Assembly (NCBI GenBank): GCA_963978905.1
Contig: OZ022257.1
Location: 4,536,965 to 4,600,964, forward strand
Source: Trichostrongylus colubriformis
Lineage: Eukaryota; Nematoda; Chromadorea; Rhabditida; Trichostrongylidae
DNA length: 64,000 bases
Direction: 5' to 3'
The translations under genes and the position numbers were made by a program. This document shows, piece after piece, positions 13,733 through 24,960 of this stretch; within the stretch, counting starts at the first letter, position 1, and every line of letters starts with the position of its first letter. The notes below the pieces were generated by a model that searched no databases, had not been told where the DNA came from, and saw nothing but the letters and a program-made list of their open reading frames with translations.

Positions 13733-16700
13733 CTGAAAAAAGAGCGTCAATTTAGTGGTAACAAATGAATGATACTAGTATGAAATTGCATTCAGACTTG
13801 GGCTCTCCTTTGTGAATATGCAAGTGTGTGGAATCGATATCGATTCACGCGCGCGATGTGGCAGGCTGAAGTATAAAAGTAGCAAGCTAAGCCGGCGAGG
13901 GTTAGTCCACGTAGTTAACATGTAAAGAAACTGCAAAATCAATACTGCATATCAGACGGACTCTCAAAGGTTCAACAATAAGATATGATAGTAAGATAAG
14001 ATAATAAGATAACAATAGGATGATAAGATAACAATAAGATCCCAAGCTGATTATGAGTTCCAATTAATGTTTGAATTACCTGAATTTCCCCAGAGGATGA
14101 GCATCTGTATCCATTATATAATTAATTGACGACGTTTTCACCACTTCACACCATACCTAAAAGATGAGACTCAGTGAGTACCTTGGTGCCAAAAAGTGAA
14201 CTGACTCACATTTGCATAAGCAATGAAGAACATTTGCTCGGGCGTAAACTCAATTAGTCCGGGAAGGACTTTCCGATCTGTTTCCCGGGATTCTCTCATT
14301 TTGTACGCCTAAAAGAAGTATTAGGAATAGATTATGTCCCCTCCTCCCAATCACAAAACTATAAATTCAAGACGTCGATACTGTTTACAGTGATCACATA
14401 TAGAGGTTTTCAAGTGAACTATACAAAATGCACCCGGGCAGGTGCAAAATATCCTCCACTACTGCCTACTGCCGTGGTCACCATAGCACATTAAGCTGTC
14501 GAGGAAAACGACTGCTTCGGTGCGTCCCCCCCCCCCTTCAGCAGGAACCCAATTACGACCCCTTTTCAACACCTGCATAATTTTTATAGTAGCAATAACT
14601 ATCGCCCATTGCATATGTAGTATTACCAAGTATGTTGTTACCGTAATTTTTGTGTTCGTCACTTAAATTCAACCATACTTTCTTACATAACCAGGTCAGC
14701 TGATAGCACGCTCCGCTCCTCATCTAGCTGTGACCATTGCTGACCTCTGTCACTACGACCTCCCCCTCCCCCTCCTCCCCAGCGCGTCCGTTAAATACGA
14801 CCCCCTGTCAAGGATTTCTCGTTTCCGATGTACTCTGGTGATCACAAGTGTATTCCAAGTACATAGTGTTTTCTAAGTACATAAATCAATTGTACGGGAA
14901 CAAGTATGATCGCGGTGCGCTACTCTGACATTCTGAACTATAATATCTAGGCGTTTCGCCAAGGTAATCAAAAGACTAGTTTTAAAGGATGATTGAAGGT
15001 ACCGAGACTTCATAGAGTCTTGAAGTGCGGTGTTTCTGAGAAGAAGTGAAATACATGGCCCATTCTAAGAGCTGGTTCACATATGGATTACAGCCATCTA
15101 TTTTAATGAAAATTACATAACTATGTGATTTTCTAAACCCATTCCTAGGCTGTTAAAGGGATTGTACCTCGTAAGCGACTCGCAATCCACCATTGTCAGC
15201 AATATTTTCACCAATACTGATTCGACCGTCGACCTGCAATTAACATTTCACAGTGGTCGCCTATGCGCCATTCAAAGGAACAAAGTCACTGATCCTCAGT
15301 ATCCCATCGTACTGACAAATCTGCTAAGCATCTCTTGGTCCTACAAGAATGTGGAGATACATTCCATGCAAAACCGATGGAGGAACTTATTGTTAGCCAA
15401 AGCGTTAGAGTTAGGAGAGCGTTGAAGAGTGTGCGTCATGCCCACTCGTTTGCGTGCTGGAGATAAGGCAAAAAGGCCCTGCGAAGCTCTTGCACGAATG
15501 TGTAGCTTTATGTCAAATTTTCGCTTTGCGGCCTCGCACTCGCGGCGCCAGCAGTACGACTTGGCGCGACCGGTTCGAAGTCAGCTCAAGTCGCAAGGGG
15601 CTGGTAGCACGGAGGTCTTTCGAAGAAATAGCTGTTATCCCATCAGTGTCTAGAACCAGTACTTTTGCCCAAATGACAAAATATCAACACAAAAATTGAA
15701 AGAAAAAATAACTACATGATAGCAATCCCAATCAAGAAATTTAGTTCGGGCGTAATACTTTGGACGGGATGTCAATGTACGCAATCACACGTGAAGGAAG
15801 CCACCACGCCGCTCGTCGCGTGCAGCCGCGCGAAATCTACATAAGGCCGCACACCCCTCTTTCACAAATGACGATTCAACTGAACCCCTGCTTGTGGAGA
15901 ACGTGGGGCGTGCCTTCAACGGCCACTAGGCATGAGAAGTCCCATTAATGAACTGACATTTTTTTGTATGGTAGGTTCAACCTTCCTGCCATACTGATTG
16001 ATGAAACATTGTCGTCGTTGACGGAATGTCTCCAAAGTATCCTCGTTCCACCATCCACTTAGACTTCCGTTGGCGCCATACTGTGCTCCTGAAGTGGAAA
16101 TGTCGACGGAGAGATTATTTTGAAGTAATGAATGCACGTGCGCTCTCACCGACATCGTCGTAACCGTGCGTGATTTCATGGCCGATTGCGATGCCAATTG
16201 ACCCGTAATTCACGTAGAATGGAGCATCAGGAGTGAATATTGGAAATTGTAGTATGCCAGCAGGAAATACTAAAGGAAAAATGGTTATAGCCAAATTCGA
16301 AGGTCTCATGAGAATCCTTTCCCGTGGACGGCTTTCATTATGTACTGACCTATTTCGTTGCTTCCAAATGAATAGAAGGCGTCAGCTGCAATCACTGGAG
16401 CATCCCATCGATCAATCCCCGGTTTTCGTTTCAGATCGTACAGGTTCTCTCTGAAAACAATCATTCTGAAATTTTGAACAAGTAAATTGCCGATGTGCTA
16501 GCTAATAAGATAGATGGTTTACAATGTGCTCGTTATAAGATATCGGAGGGTTCACAAATACAATTCAAATATCAGTGAAACCATTTTTACCACCTTTCAT
16601 GGCAATGTATTTATTCGCTAGATCAAAAGGTCTACTAACCGCGGCGGACGACGAGACGGGGCTCATCACTTGGAGGCCCCGCTCACTCGGCCGGAAATTA

Positions 16701-19700
16701 GGGGAGCTGTATTTAGACGAATTCCCACTTTTTCGGGTGAAACTTTGTATGTGGCCCTTGTTAGGCAGATACAACACAAATATATGAGTAACAAAGAAAC
16801 TCATTTTTCCGTGGACGATTCCTTTGAGTGAAGAGGGAGAGGTGTACGAAAGGCTAAAGCACGCGCTTGTAAGAGAGTCATGACGAAAATACGGTAAAGA
16901 AGGAGACAAGAGTCGAGCAAGGATATTTGACCAATTCAAATGGTCCTGTTGTGTTGGTCACCTTTCTTCGAGCCGAAAAAGTGCACGTCCCTTCCCTTTC
17001 GAGCTCTTCTCCACATTTTTCAGGCAGGGAGAGATCCGAGTGAGGAATGAATCATGAGATATGGCTTCATTTCACTCCATAACCGAATCGTGTGCCTTAT
17101 CGTAACCTCTTGAACGCCTACGTGATGAACGTTTTCCTAAGAACATACGAGTTTTTACAGCTCAGCCAAACTCAAAAAGCTCAAAAATGCTGATGGATTT
17201 TCTGAAGGGAGGGGCTTAAGATTGATTTAAGGTGCTGCAGTATGGGATTGGCCGGGAGCGATACTCAAGTCTGCTCCTCATGAGTTTCGGACATACGTAC
17301 CACAAAACTTGAAAATCAATCAATAATCGAAAATTTATAAAAATATCTAAAAATATGTTATTATAATAGAACATAGTTGCACTATTCTTACCGGACAAGT
17401 GCTTTTCTCAGTTCTAAAGCGTTTTCAAAATACCGATCTGCTGCCAATTGAACGTCTTCAAAAGGCCGTAAAGCTTCAGTTTCGTTAAAAACATCGTCAG
17501 GAAATCTGGAATAAATGCCAATAGTGACGTAAAATCTTAGTAAAACCAGGAAAGTGGCAGCATATGGGCAGAACCAAAGATGGAACAGGACATTCGAACT
17601 GGGTAAGAACGGCATGCTGATGGTTGCACCGTGCGTATCAGGTGCCTTACTGATCCCGTTGAAAAGTAGTAACGCGCTAAAGAGGCCTTTCACCTGAACT
17701 GGCCAACTCCAGGGTCCACATGCACCCAGTCGCCACCTACCCTATTTTATATCCCATGCTCTCTAGCTTCATCAATGCGGCCGATCTTGTTGTTTCGTCC
17801 ATCCATTCAGCATTCAATAAAAGGTTTTCCATTGATTTTTTCAAATCTTTTATCATTTCAACAGCCTGAAAATGTCATTTTAAATGGAATATATAATAAC
17901 AGGAAAGGAACTGTATCAACCTTTTCTCTGTCCGCAATTGTAAAGTAGGTGCCTGCGAATGCTGTAGCCAGTGGTATAGCTAAGTAATCTACGACTTCTT
18001 GTACACAGTGCTCCCATGGTGGTGCCTTAAAAAGGTGGGTATTTTTACAGGACATGGAATTTCGGAGTAACAATCTCACCTCTGCTGTTTTGCCGTACAT
18101 ATTCGCTTGAAATTGTTGTATGGGACGGCGAAACTCTTGCGATAGATATACGTCAAATGAGGACACAAGTCGGAACATCATGTAATTATTGATCGAACTG
18201 AAAAAGCCGTTGTGAAGTATCAGCCCCCTTGTTTCAAGACTTTATGATCCTGCAGCCGTCAACCTAATATCACTTTGGAATAGAGGTAATAGGCGGGTTA
18301 CCGCCGCAAGGAGGAGTACGAAGCGCGTTGGAGCCGGCGCACAGGAGACCGGTCAATGAAGTATGTACATGCAACGCTCGCCGCCACTCCACCCACACGC
18401 TTAGACCGCCGTTAGACCACGCGATTTTGCGGTGTCGCGGCTCCGCACGCGAAATTGCGGCATTGTACAATCTTAGGGTCGTGCTATCGCGTGCGAAAGT
18501 GCGACGTCGCAAAATCGCAAAATCGGCAAATCTCGAAGTCTAACGGTGAACTTACTGCGCCCATTCCTTGTCAAGGATACGTGCTAGGGGCTGTATACAG
18601 CTTATGCGTCAGGCGAAAGGAGTTTTTGAGTTTGTTAAACCGTATATGTGCAGTGAGGAACTGAGGATCTACAGTCAAGGCTCCGCTGCTTGTTTCCGGT
18701 TGAGACGAGCCACTGCAGCTACTTTGAACGTTATAACCCTTTTTATACCGAGTATCAGTATCATAGGGGGTCATCCAGGTGCTGTTGCCTAGTCCTTTAG
18801 CAACTTACTGACCTCGGTATAAAGCGAGGCTTAGCTATCACGAAGGGGCTATATGATTCACGAATGTGACCATTTACCTCAACGGTTTCGATTTCACTAA
18901 TGCTGTTAATCCTTCAAAATAAGACATATCGTACAAGTTCACTATCATATTATCTTCAATTGATCCAAGGATTGCAAGAAGTTCTTCGTTGAAAAAGAGA
19001 TTCCAGTGGATCTGAAAAAAGCATAATAACTAATTGATCCACTCAAGAACGTCTCACTCCCTACCTCCGGATAACGTTCACGCAATTCTCCATAAGTCAT
19101 CAGGTTATCGAGGGTAGAGTGATTGCGGGAACCATCGTAAGTTGACAGCTGTAAGTGACAAACGACCTTACTAAAATTCAAAGTTCACTATCTCCTGGAA
19201 TGGGCCATGTACTAGAGATTTTCCAGGACGCAAGCCGATGACGGATGTTCATCATTAGTACAGAATTAGCATTTATTTTGTGGAGGACGCAAGTGTACGG
19301 CTACAGGTGCTTGTGCAATTGTCGATTGTCTCATTTCACTTCTTAAATAAGGTGCCATGTCCATTGCTTTAGAACCCAACGAAATACGACGCTCTGAGTC
19401 GCACGCATAGCGTTAACTGCCACATGCTGCTGTGTGAATTTCTAAACGTTCACGCCACTGTTGATCAATATCTGTTGTGACTCTTGTTCGATCCATCATA
19501 GATCACACATGGCGTGCGCGCGTTCGCGATTGCCGGTTGAACGTTGTGGAAATGGCGGGAAGACGCCTCTATAAGGTTTCCCAGTTCGTCACTGTGTGCG
19601 TGCTCCGATCCGACAATTATCAGTCGTCCACTCCCGTCACCGTTCTTCGTAGTGAGCCGTGCCCAGCCAACTCAAACCCGACCGTAGCCAGTATTTGGCA

Positions 19701-22700
19701 CCTGCTCACGCACCACCGTAGCACGTCGTCTGTATTGCTGCCTATGCTATCGACGTCGCTGTGATCAACGCCGTCAAGGACACCGCACATGGACATGAAG
19801 CCAAGGAATGGGTTTTGCCAGTCCCCTCCCCCCCCTCAGGAGATGAGTTCCTTGGCTTGGCCCGTGAGTTCTCAGGCTTTGTTTTATGTGGTCATTCGTA
19901 CTACCCTTGTATTTGCCTTTTATTCATTGTCACCATTGATCTCATTGCGTAGAACATGAATACTTACTAACTCAAATTGATATTGTCCCATCACCCTCAA
20001 GGTAACCGGTCGGTTGATATATCGTAGGCGGAACGTGAGTCAACGTGGTCATAGGTGCAAGCCGAGTCGTGATGTGAAATGTAGGGAAAGCCCTTTTCGT
20101 AGGGATCGGCGTCTCGTCTGTGCTCCGTCGTAGGGGGCCGCTAGGCCATTTAGGCAAACCCGCGTAGGACAGCGGGCGAGCGTGCCCTAAGATCCCATTG
20201 GAGCCATGACGCCATCACGGTGCTACCCCGTGATGCGGCGGGGTTCGGCATCCGTGCTGCACGACAGTATCTGTTTCATTAGGCTCGGCAAGTAGTCATG
20301 ACTGACTTGACCGCGAAAGAGCCTCATGGAGCATATGGGAAAGAAGGAGTCACACTGCGCCGCCATCACTTTCCCTTTTTATAGACACAATTAATATTTG
20401 CGCTCTCTCCCATTCGGATTTTGGCTGTGACAAAAACCGAGGGAAGAACTCACATTGGCTATTCTTCTCTCCAAATCGATGATATCGTTTACTTGATATT
20501 CGATCACTGCCGTGTCGTCGTCCATATCTGCACCTGCAAAGTGCCATAATTGTTGATAAAATCAATCTCTTCTACTGCAATTTTTAGAGACAAAATGAAT
20601 ATGTGAGTGGAATGTACAGAACACTACTTACCCAACATTTTGAGAAGACTTGTTACATACTGCCTGTAATACGTGAGGTATTCATTTGTTGACGGCGCTT
20701 CTCGGTAAAATTTTTTCTTTTCCAGGAAAAGTTTCGGAGGACAGAACTGAAATATCGTTTACTTCTTACGTTCAAAGTAGATCTAAATGTAAATGGAACT
20801 ATTCGAGACTTGCGAAATTTTATTTCAAAAGACTAAAAGGCTTTTACAAAATAGGTTGCAAAAATTGTTGCAAAAGAATTTTTGAGTCTTATAGGCAAGC
20901 TTTCGGCGCCCAGCATTTTTCTCAAGCCTGAAATGGTACAAATCAAATGGCCAGAAGACCTTTTTTCTGTCAAGCTTTGATTTGTACCATTTCAGGCTTG
21001 AGAAAGCTCGCCTATGAGGCTCAAAAGTTCTTTTGCAAAGATTTTTGCAACCTATTCTGTAAAAGCCTTTTGGGTCCTTTGGAATAAAATTTTGCAAGTT
21101 TCAAATTGTTCCATACACATTTAGATCAGCAGGAGACTTCGGGACAAGACAATGCTCAAATTAAAAGGGGAATGAAGGATAAAGGAAGCATAGGCTTCTG
21201 ATGGTGTTCACATTTGGAAATATGACTCCCGTGATCGCCCGCATCCGTTGTACCAACCAGACGCAAGTGCGTTCCCATGACATTTTGGTGGCACATCTCT
21301 CATGCCTCTTCTCACATCTTTTTCAAGGTATAGGAGATATAAGACTGATCGTTAAGAAAGTAGAGGGTAAGGCAGGAAATGAGAGGAAAAATTACCATTA
21401 AAAGATGTGTATTGCGGTCTTTGAAGCTTCTCTGAACGAACACCTTCACCAGGCCGTCAACGCCGTACACTTGCAGACGACCTGAATGAGATTAGCTTAT
21501 AATTGATGAAGAAATGGTCATTTAAACCATAATTATCACTAGGTTTTCCCGTGAAGAGACACGGAGTTCACATACTGCGGTGAAAAAATGCCTTTTGACC
21601 ATTTTTTTGTTTCTTATTTCATCATAGCATATTCGTCCTTCCAGCATAAACGCAATAAGCACGGGCTTGAGAATGTAAAACATAGGTTGAAGAAATCGCT
21701 CACCGAAATTTAACTTATTCTTTTACCCACATAGTAATTACTATATTTGCTTATTAGGCACCGCATGCAAAGTTTCACGCGCATAACTAGAATCCAATTG
21801 AAAAAGAGCTCCCCAAAGTGACGGACGACGGGGTGGGACGTCCGAGTGAGTGTCGACGTTAGCTGAGCTGAGGTGCAAAGAGGCAATACTAACGTGGTCG
21901 GCACCAGGGGCAAGCCTCCAATGAGGAATTCTTGACAGACGGGTCGCAGGGTCGTATTTGATCTATTTGATCCTCTAGGAGGGGGGGGTGGGGGTTGTAA
22001 TCGTTGAGGTAGGCTGTGATCAACGGAATTTCTCGGGCTGAGAATCTAAAGTGTAAAGGGGCAGAAGTGATAAAACTGACCAACTGGTTGATCATCATGG
22101 AGGCCTCATGCATGGAGCGATCCACAGCGAATCATCCACTGTCAATAACTCTTTCGTTAGGCCGCTAGCACCGAAACTACGAAACATTCTTCCACTATGT
22201 CGACTGCTTATAAGGTCAGTCGTCGAGTTCAGTCGAGCAGCGATGGAGGCAACTACAAATAAGAGCCGGGCATCAACTCTGAGGCTCTGCCCTTCAGCCA
22301 CCAGTTTGAGGAGCTGTATCCTAGCCGGTTCTGACTTTTCCTTTGCATGCGGCCCTTTTAGGCAAATATAGCATAAATATATGATGACAAAGTCTTGATT
22401 TTCTACGCACGATTCTTTTAAGTAGTCCCCTTGAAAAGTCGATTCTTTAATGCTCACAAAAGTACCCTAAATGACCCTCATCCCGTTGCACTGCTAGGAT
22501 CGCGAAAGATCCTTCTCATGGGCTCCAGCGCTTCTTGTGGATATTTGGTTATCACTGAAGGAATGCGAACAATGTCTTTACGCCTGCGACACGCAAACAA
22601 AGAGGGAAGTGTACCTCTCCAAGGTCGCAACGCCTAAGCTGGGTTATCTTTGGTAAGTCCTTCATTCCTAAAAAAATCACCTACAGAAAAAGTGAAGTAA

Positions 22701-24570
22701 GATTAGCACTGTTGTTCGAGTATTGCTGCGTTTGAGTTAACGGACTCATACGGAACACGAAAAAGTTCCACTTCTTTGATGACGAATTTCAACGCCCCTT
22801 TTCTTCCTTTTTCACAGTCGCTCAGAAAAGATGAAACACCTCATTAAAACAAGAAGTATTTGCGATAGGACCTTATCCCTAAGAGAATCTGCAGCATCAC
22901 AATAAAGTCAAGGTAAAATGAAGAGCAACAGGGTAGAGAAATTAATGAAGCACAACCCCTCAAGACTTACCAGCCATTGTTTCCCAGTGATAATCGGCCG
23001 CATCGAATCTGGCATTCGTAAGCAGTTCCCATCCACCCATTTGTGAAATAAGCGATAACATCGGAAGTACTCCCTTGAAAACTTTCATATACCAGTTATT
23101 CCTAGCGGGAATCTCAGTGAAGCGAAGCCTATACCTGTTCATCCTGAGCGTATTCATCCATGCATGAAGTGTAGTAAGTACGAGGAAGGATCATAGCTTT
23201 TGAATCATTTTCAGAAGGAGTATCTTCAAGTATATCTGTAAATGGTAGCTCTGACGTAACACATCGAAAGTTTCGATCCCTCCCACAACAAACCTCTCAG
23301 ATGAACTCTGTGAGCCTTTTCCATCTCGGTGAGTGTGTTGACTTTCTGTTCATGCTCTGGCACCACACGACTTATGGAATACGAACCACAACTGAATGAA
23401 TAGAAGTCAGTGCATGGATCGACATGACGCCTCATATTGCTGAGGTACTTGGAAGCTGAAATATGGCCGTGTGGGTTGTTTCGTGTGAGAGATGTATTCT
23501 GAAAGTCACTTTACCTAATCTGATGCATTTTTGTGATAAACATAAACTTTGATCTTGAGATGAATTAGTCGAGAAATTCTTGAAAGTTCCTGGACACTCA
23601 CAGCTGGAGGAATTACCTGAAAGCCCAACATTAATCGGCCTAAAAGTCCAAATATTGAAAGGCAATGTAAGTTCAGGATATCAGAATGGCATACCGTAAT
23701 CAGATTTGTTACTTTATAAATGTCGTACAACACTGTGCGAAAGAAATGTAGCAGTATAACGCAACAAGACGGTTCTGTTGTTTTCTAGTGAATGCTAAGC
23801 ATTTGTAGTGGAAGCTTTTCATTTGACGTTACACAGTTAAAGGTGCAGGAAGTGAATTACGGTATAACCTCCTGACATCCTGAATTTGTGATGCTAAACG
23901 CAAAGCAGACTGGTAAGCAAATCATAGAAAACGATTAGGTTGATGTATAATATTGCTGTTCTCGCAGATTCTGCTGAACAAAAACAACAAATATTTCAAA
24001 ATATGAGCATATTTTTGAACGTGAATTCTCACTACCTGAAACAAATCGTCAATGAAAAAGATCAGGCAAAAGAGCAATTTTTTTCATGAACAAGTGCGCC
24101 AAAAAGAAGCAATAAATATGCACCAGCCTACTAATATGGTGCCAGTTTCAAGATCAGGTGTGTGCACTTATGACGAAAAATCGCGTGGCCGCCCGCGGCA
24201 AGCGGCTCCTCGGGTGCGAGAACCGGTGGCAGGGCATGGCAGCCTTCAAACAAGGCAGTGTGACATGAGTGGAGAAGGCAGTGTGGCATGGGTGGAAGTG
24301 CAGAGGTGACACAGCCACGCTCTGCCGGCCTTTAAAGGGCTATCGATTCGGCAAGTCGTGCTGATGGCGCCGCGAGCACGACGCCGCGAAGCGACTTTTC
24401 GTCATAAGTGCACACACCCTTCAAGGTCCAGTCAAAATTAATCCTTCCAACCTGAGAAAGAAAATGGTGCGAATCCATCGAGAAACGTGACGGCGAGCGC
24501 CAGCACAGAGACCGCGATAATGAGAGTCGAAGCAATAAGCGATACCCATAACATTGCTGCACGGTAACTT
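13633..24570 (-). CDS. Neprilysin-like M13 zinc metallopeptidase (type II membrane ectopeptidase), 21 exons
   Basis: Cleaves small peptides outside the cell while held by an N-terminal membrane anchor. Exons, 5' to 3' on the minus strand: 24452-24570, 23515-23616, 23294-23455, 23135-23235, 22971-23073, 21396-21481, 20632-20746, 20454-20533, 19065-19148, 18878-19011, 18080-18197, 17921-18025, 17741-17865, 17392-17505, 16350-16450, 16150-16269, 15958-16088, 15168-15233, 14210-14308, 14080-14156, 13633-13732. Every junction has GT/AG and keeps phase; together they give about 746 residues, a normal M13 length. Seen in order: membrane segment, [95 protein letters not shown] and a terminal CRVW. 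The zinc ligands (two His of HEITH, Glu of GENIAD) are present. The Asn of the usual NAF/YY substrate motif is Asp. The first cytoplasmic exon is not resolved: the anchor exon needs two bases from upstream. Introns carry at least five repeat insertions. Worms have many M13 paralogues, so no symbol is given. Confidence 0.95.
13983..14040 (+). repeat. Imperfect GATAA repeat
   Basis: Repeated GATAAGATAA and ACAATAAGAT blocks, in the last neprilysin intron next to the exon at 14080-14156. Confidence 0.8.
15168..15233 (-). CDS. Neprilysin-like gene: third zinc-ligand exon
   Basis: A 22-codon exon encoding [16 protein letters not shown] then LRVAYE. The Glu of GENIAD (15207..15209) is the third zinc ligand of M13 enzymes, and the Asp four residues later is the conserved partner of the catalytic His. 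Confidence 0.93.
15496..15856. mobile_element. GGGTG-end MITE, copy H (9-bp target duplication)
   Basis: Flanked by CTCTTGCAC and CTCTTTCAC (8 of 9 identical). The arms start GAATGTGTAGC and, inverted, GGGTGTGCGGC, and both continue CTTTATGT-like to TTTCGC. The left part keeps the family core CACTCGCGGCGCCAGCAGTA. At 361 bp it is the longest copy and lies in a neprilysin intron. Confidence 0.7.
16150..16269 (-). CDS. Neprilysin-like gene: catalytic HExxH exon
   Basis: Encodes [11 protein letters not shown] through [11 protein letters not shown]. The codons for HEITH lie at 16166..16180; the two His bind zinc and the Glu is the catalytic base in this family. The acceptor is TTTCCTTTAG and the donor GTGAGA, both in phase with neighbouring exons. 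Confidence 0.95.
16660..16830 (+). repeat. Dispersed repeat family R, copy 1
   Basis: Carries GGGGAGCTGTAT, GTGAAACTTTGTATGTGGCC, ACAAATATATGAGTAACAA and GGACGATTCCTTTGAGTGA. Related copies lie at 21700, 22300, 26440 and 46790. Lies in a neprilysin intron. Confidence 0.6.
18408..18546. mobile_element. Foldback MITE with CCGTTAGAC ends
   Basis: The left end CCGTTAGACCACGCGATTTT pairs with an inverted CCGTTAGACTTCGAGATTTG. The interior CTATCGCGTGCGAAAGTG is shared with 52014..52142. Inserted in a neprilysin intron. Confidence 0.7.
20780..21127. mobile_element. Long foldback element in a neprilysin intron
   Basis: The arms, each about 150 bp, are inverted copies: GATCTAAATGTAAATGGAAC begins the left arm and GATCTAAATGTGTATGGAAC the right. 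They share CTTTTACA.AATAGGTTGCAA and CAAGCCTGAAATGGTACAAA around a centre near 20955. It lies 33 bp upstream of the exon at 20632-20746. Confidence 0.8.
21700..21870 (-). repeat. Dispersed repeat family R, copy 2
   Basis: Minus-strand copy: GGGGAGCTCTTTTTCAATTG, then GTGAAACTTTGCATGCGGTG, then CAAATATAGTAATTACTATG. In a neprilysin intron. Confidence 0.6.
22300..22440 (+). repeat. Dispersed repeat family R, copy 3
   Basis: GAGGAGCTGTATCCTAGCCG, TTTGCATGCGGCCCTTTTAG, ATAAATATATGATGACAAAG and CACGATTCTTTTAAGTAG follow the family order. Confidence 0.6.
23675..23881. mobile_element. MITE with AGGATGTCAGG ends, in a neprilysin intron
   Basis: Ends AGGATATCAGAATGGCATAC and (inverted) AGGATGTCAGGAGGTTATAC, both followed by CGTAAT. 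Same family as 4678..5044 with a different, shorter interior. Confidence 0.75.
24156..24419. mobile_element. GGGTG-end MITE, copy A
   Basis: Flanked by TTCAAGATC / TTCAAGGTC (8 of 9). Both arms read GGTGTGTGCACTTATGACG then AAAA, and both inner ends reach TCGC. The core is inverted relative to the other copies. It sits in the intron downstream of the neprilysin anchor exon. Confidence 0.85.
24452..24570 (-). CDS. Neprilysin-like gene: membrane-anchor exon
   Basis: Frame [14 protein letters not shown] followed by [15 protein letters not shown] gives one uncharged segment of about 22 residues after a basic start, as in the signal anchor of M13 ectopeptidases. The acceptor is TCTGTTCAG and the donor CTCAG/GTTGGA. 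It starts with the third base of a codon, so at least one coding exon lies further 5'. Confidence 0.85.
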
Positions 24571-24879
24571 CTGAACAGAGGGAATATCAGCAGATTTGCA
24601 GTGTTGTACAAGTGACTGATGCTACTACGTGACTATTTACATGATTAATGAATGAGTTATCTCCGAACTATTTTTTGCGGATGCACATTCCTATATCTTC
24701 TCCCCAGGGTTAGTCACCCGCCGTCGCATCGTCCGCAATTCTTGCATTAACTGTGACTCGTTTACTTACTTTGGACATGTTATTGTCAGCGCGTTTGCTC
24801 ATCAGCCGACCCTTCCAACCTGCGCTGACTGGCCTTGAGCTGGTAACTTCACCAGCTTTGCAATTTTTTGCAAGGCATA

Positions 24880-24960
24880 GCTTATGCCTCGGTGGGGGTT
24901 GAACCCGACGGTCTTGAATGTGCAGATGTGATCCTACTCTGTTATCCACTCGGCTATCTG
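24880..24960 (-). repeat. tRNA-like (Ser/Leu type) pol III promoter relic
   Basis: On the minus strand TAGCCGAGTGGATAACAGAG has an A box and GGGTTCAACCCCC about 45 bases later a B box, at roughly tRNA spacing with a long variable arm. No acceptor stem pairs, so it is a SINE head or tRNA pseudogene rather than a working tRNA. Confidence 0.4.

Noticed and set aside
23074..23134. 22-base intron between CAG/GTATAG and an AG just upstream of ATTCCCGC in the neprilysin gene
   Set aside because: Too short to be spliced. A 61-base intron ending at TTTTCAAG (23074) keeps the frame and gives [13 protein letters not shown], which matches the family better.
24712..24816. Basic N-terminal frame as first exon of the neprilysin-like gene
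   Set aside because: The available GT donors leave phase 0 or 1, while the anchor exon requires two carried bases; joining them destroys the membrane segment.
24880..24960. Functional tRNA-Ser/Leu gene
   Set aside because: A and B boxes are present, but the acceptor arms do not pair and the D and T arms are incomplete.
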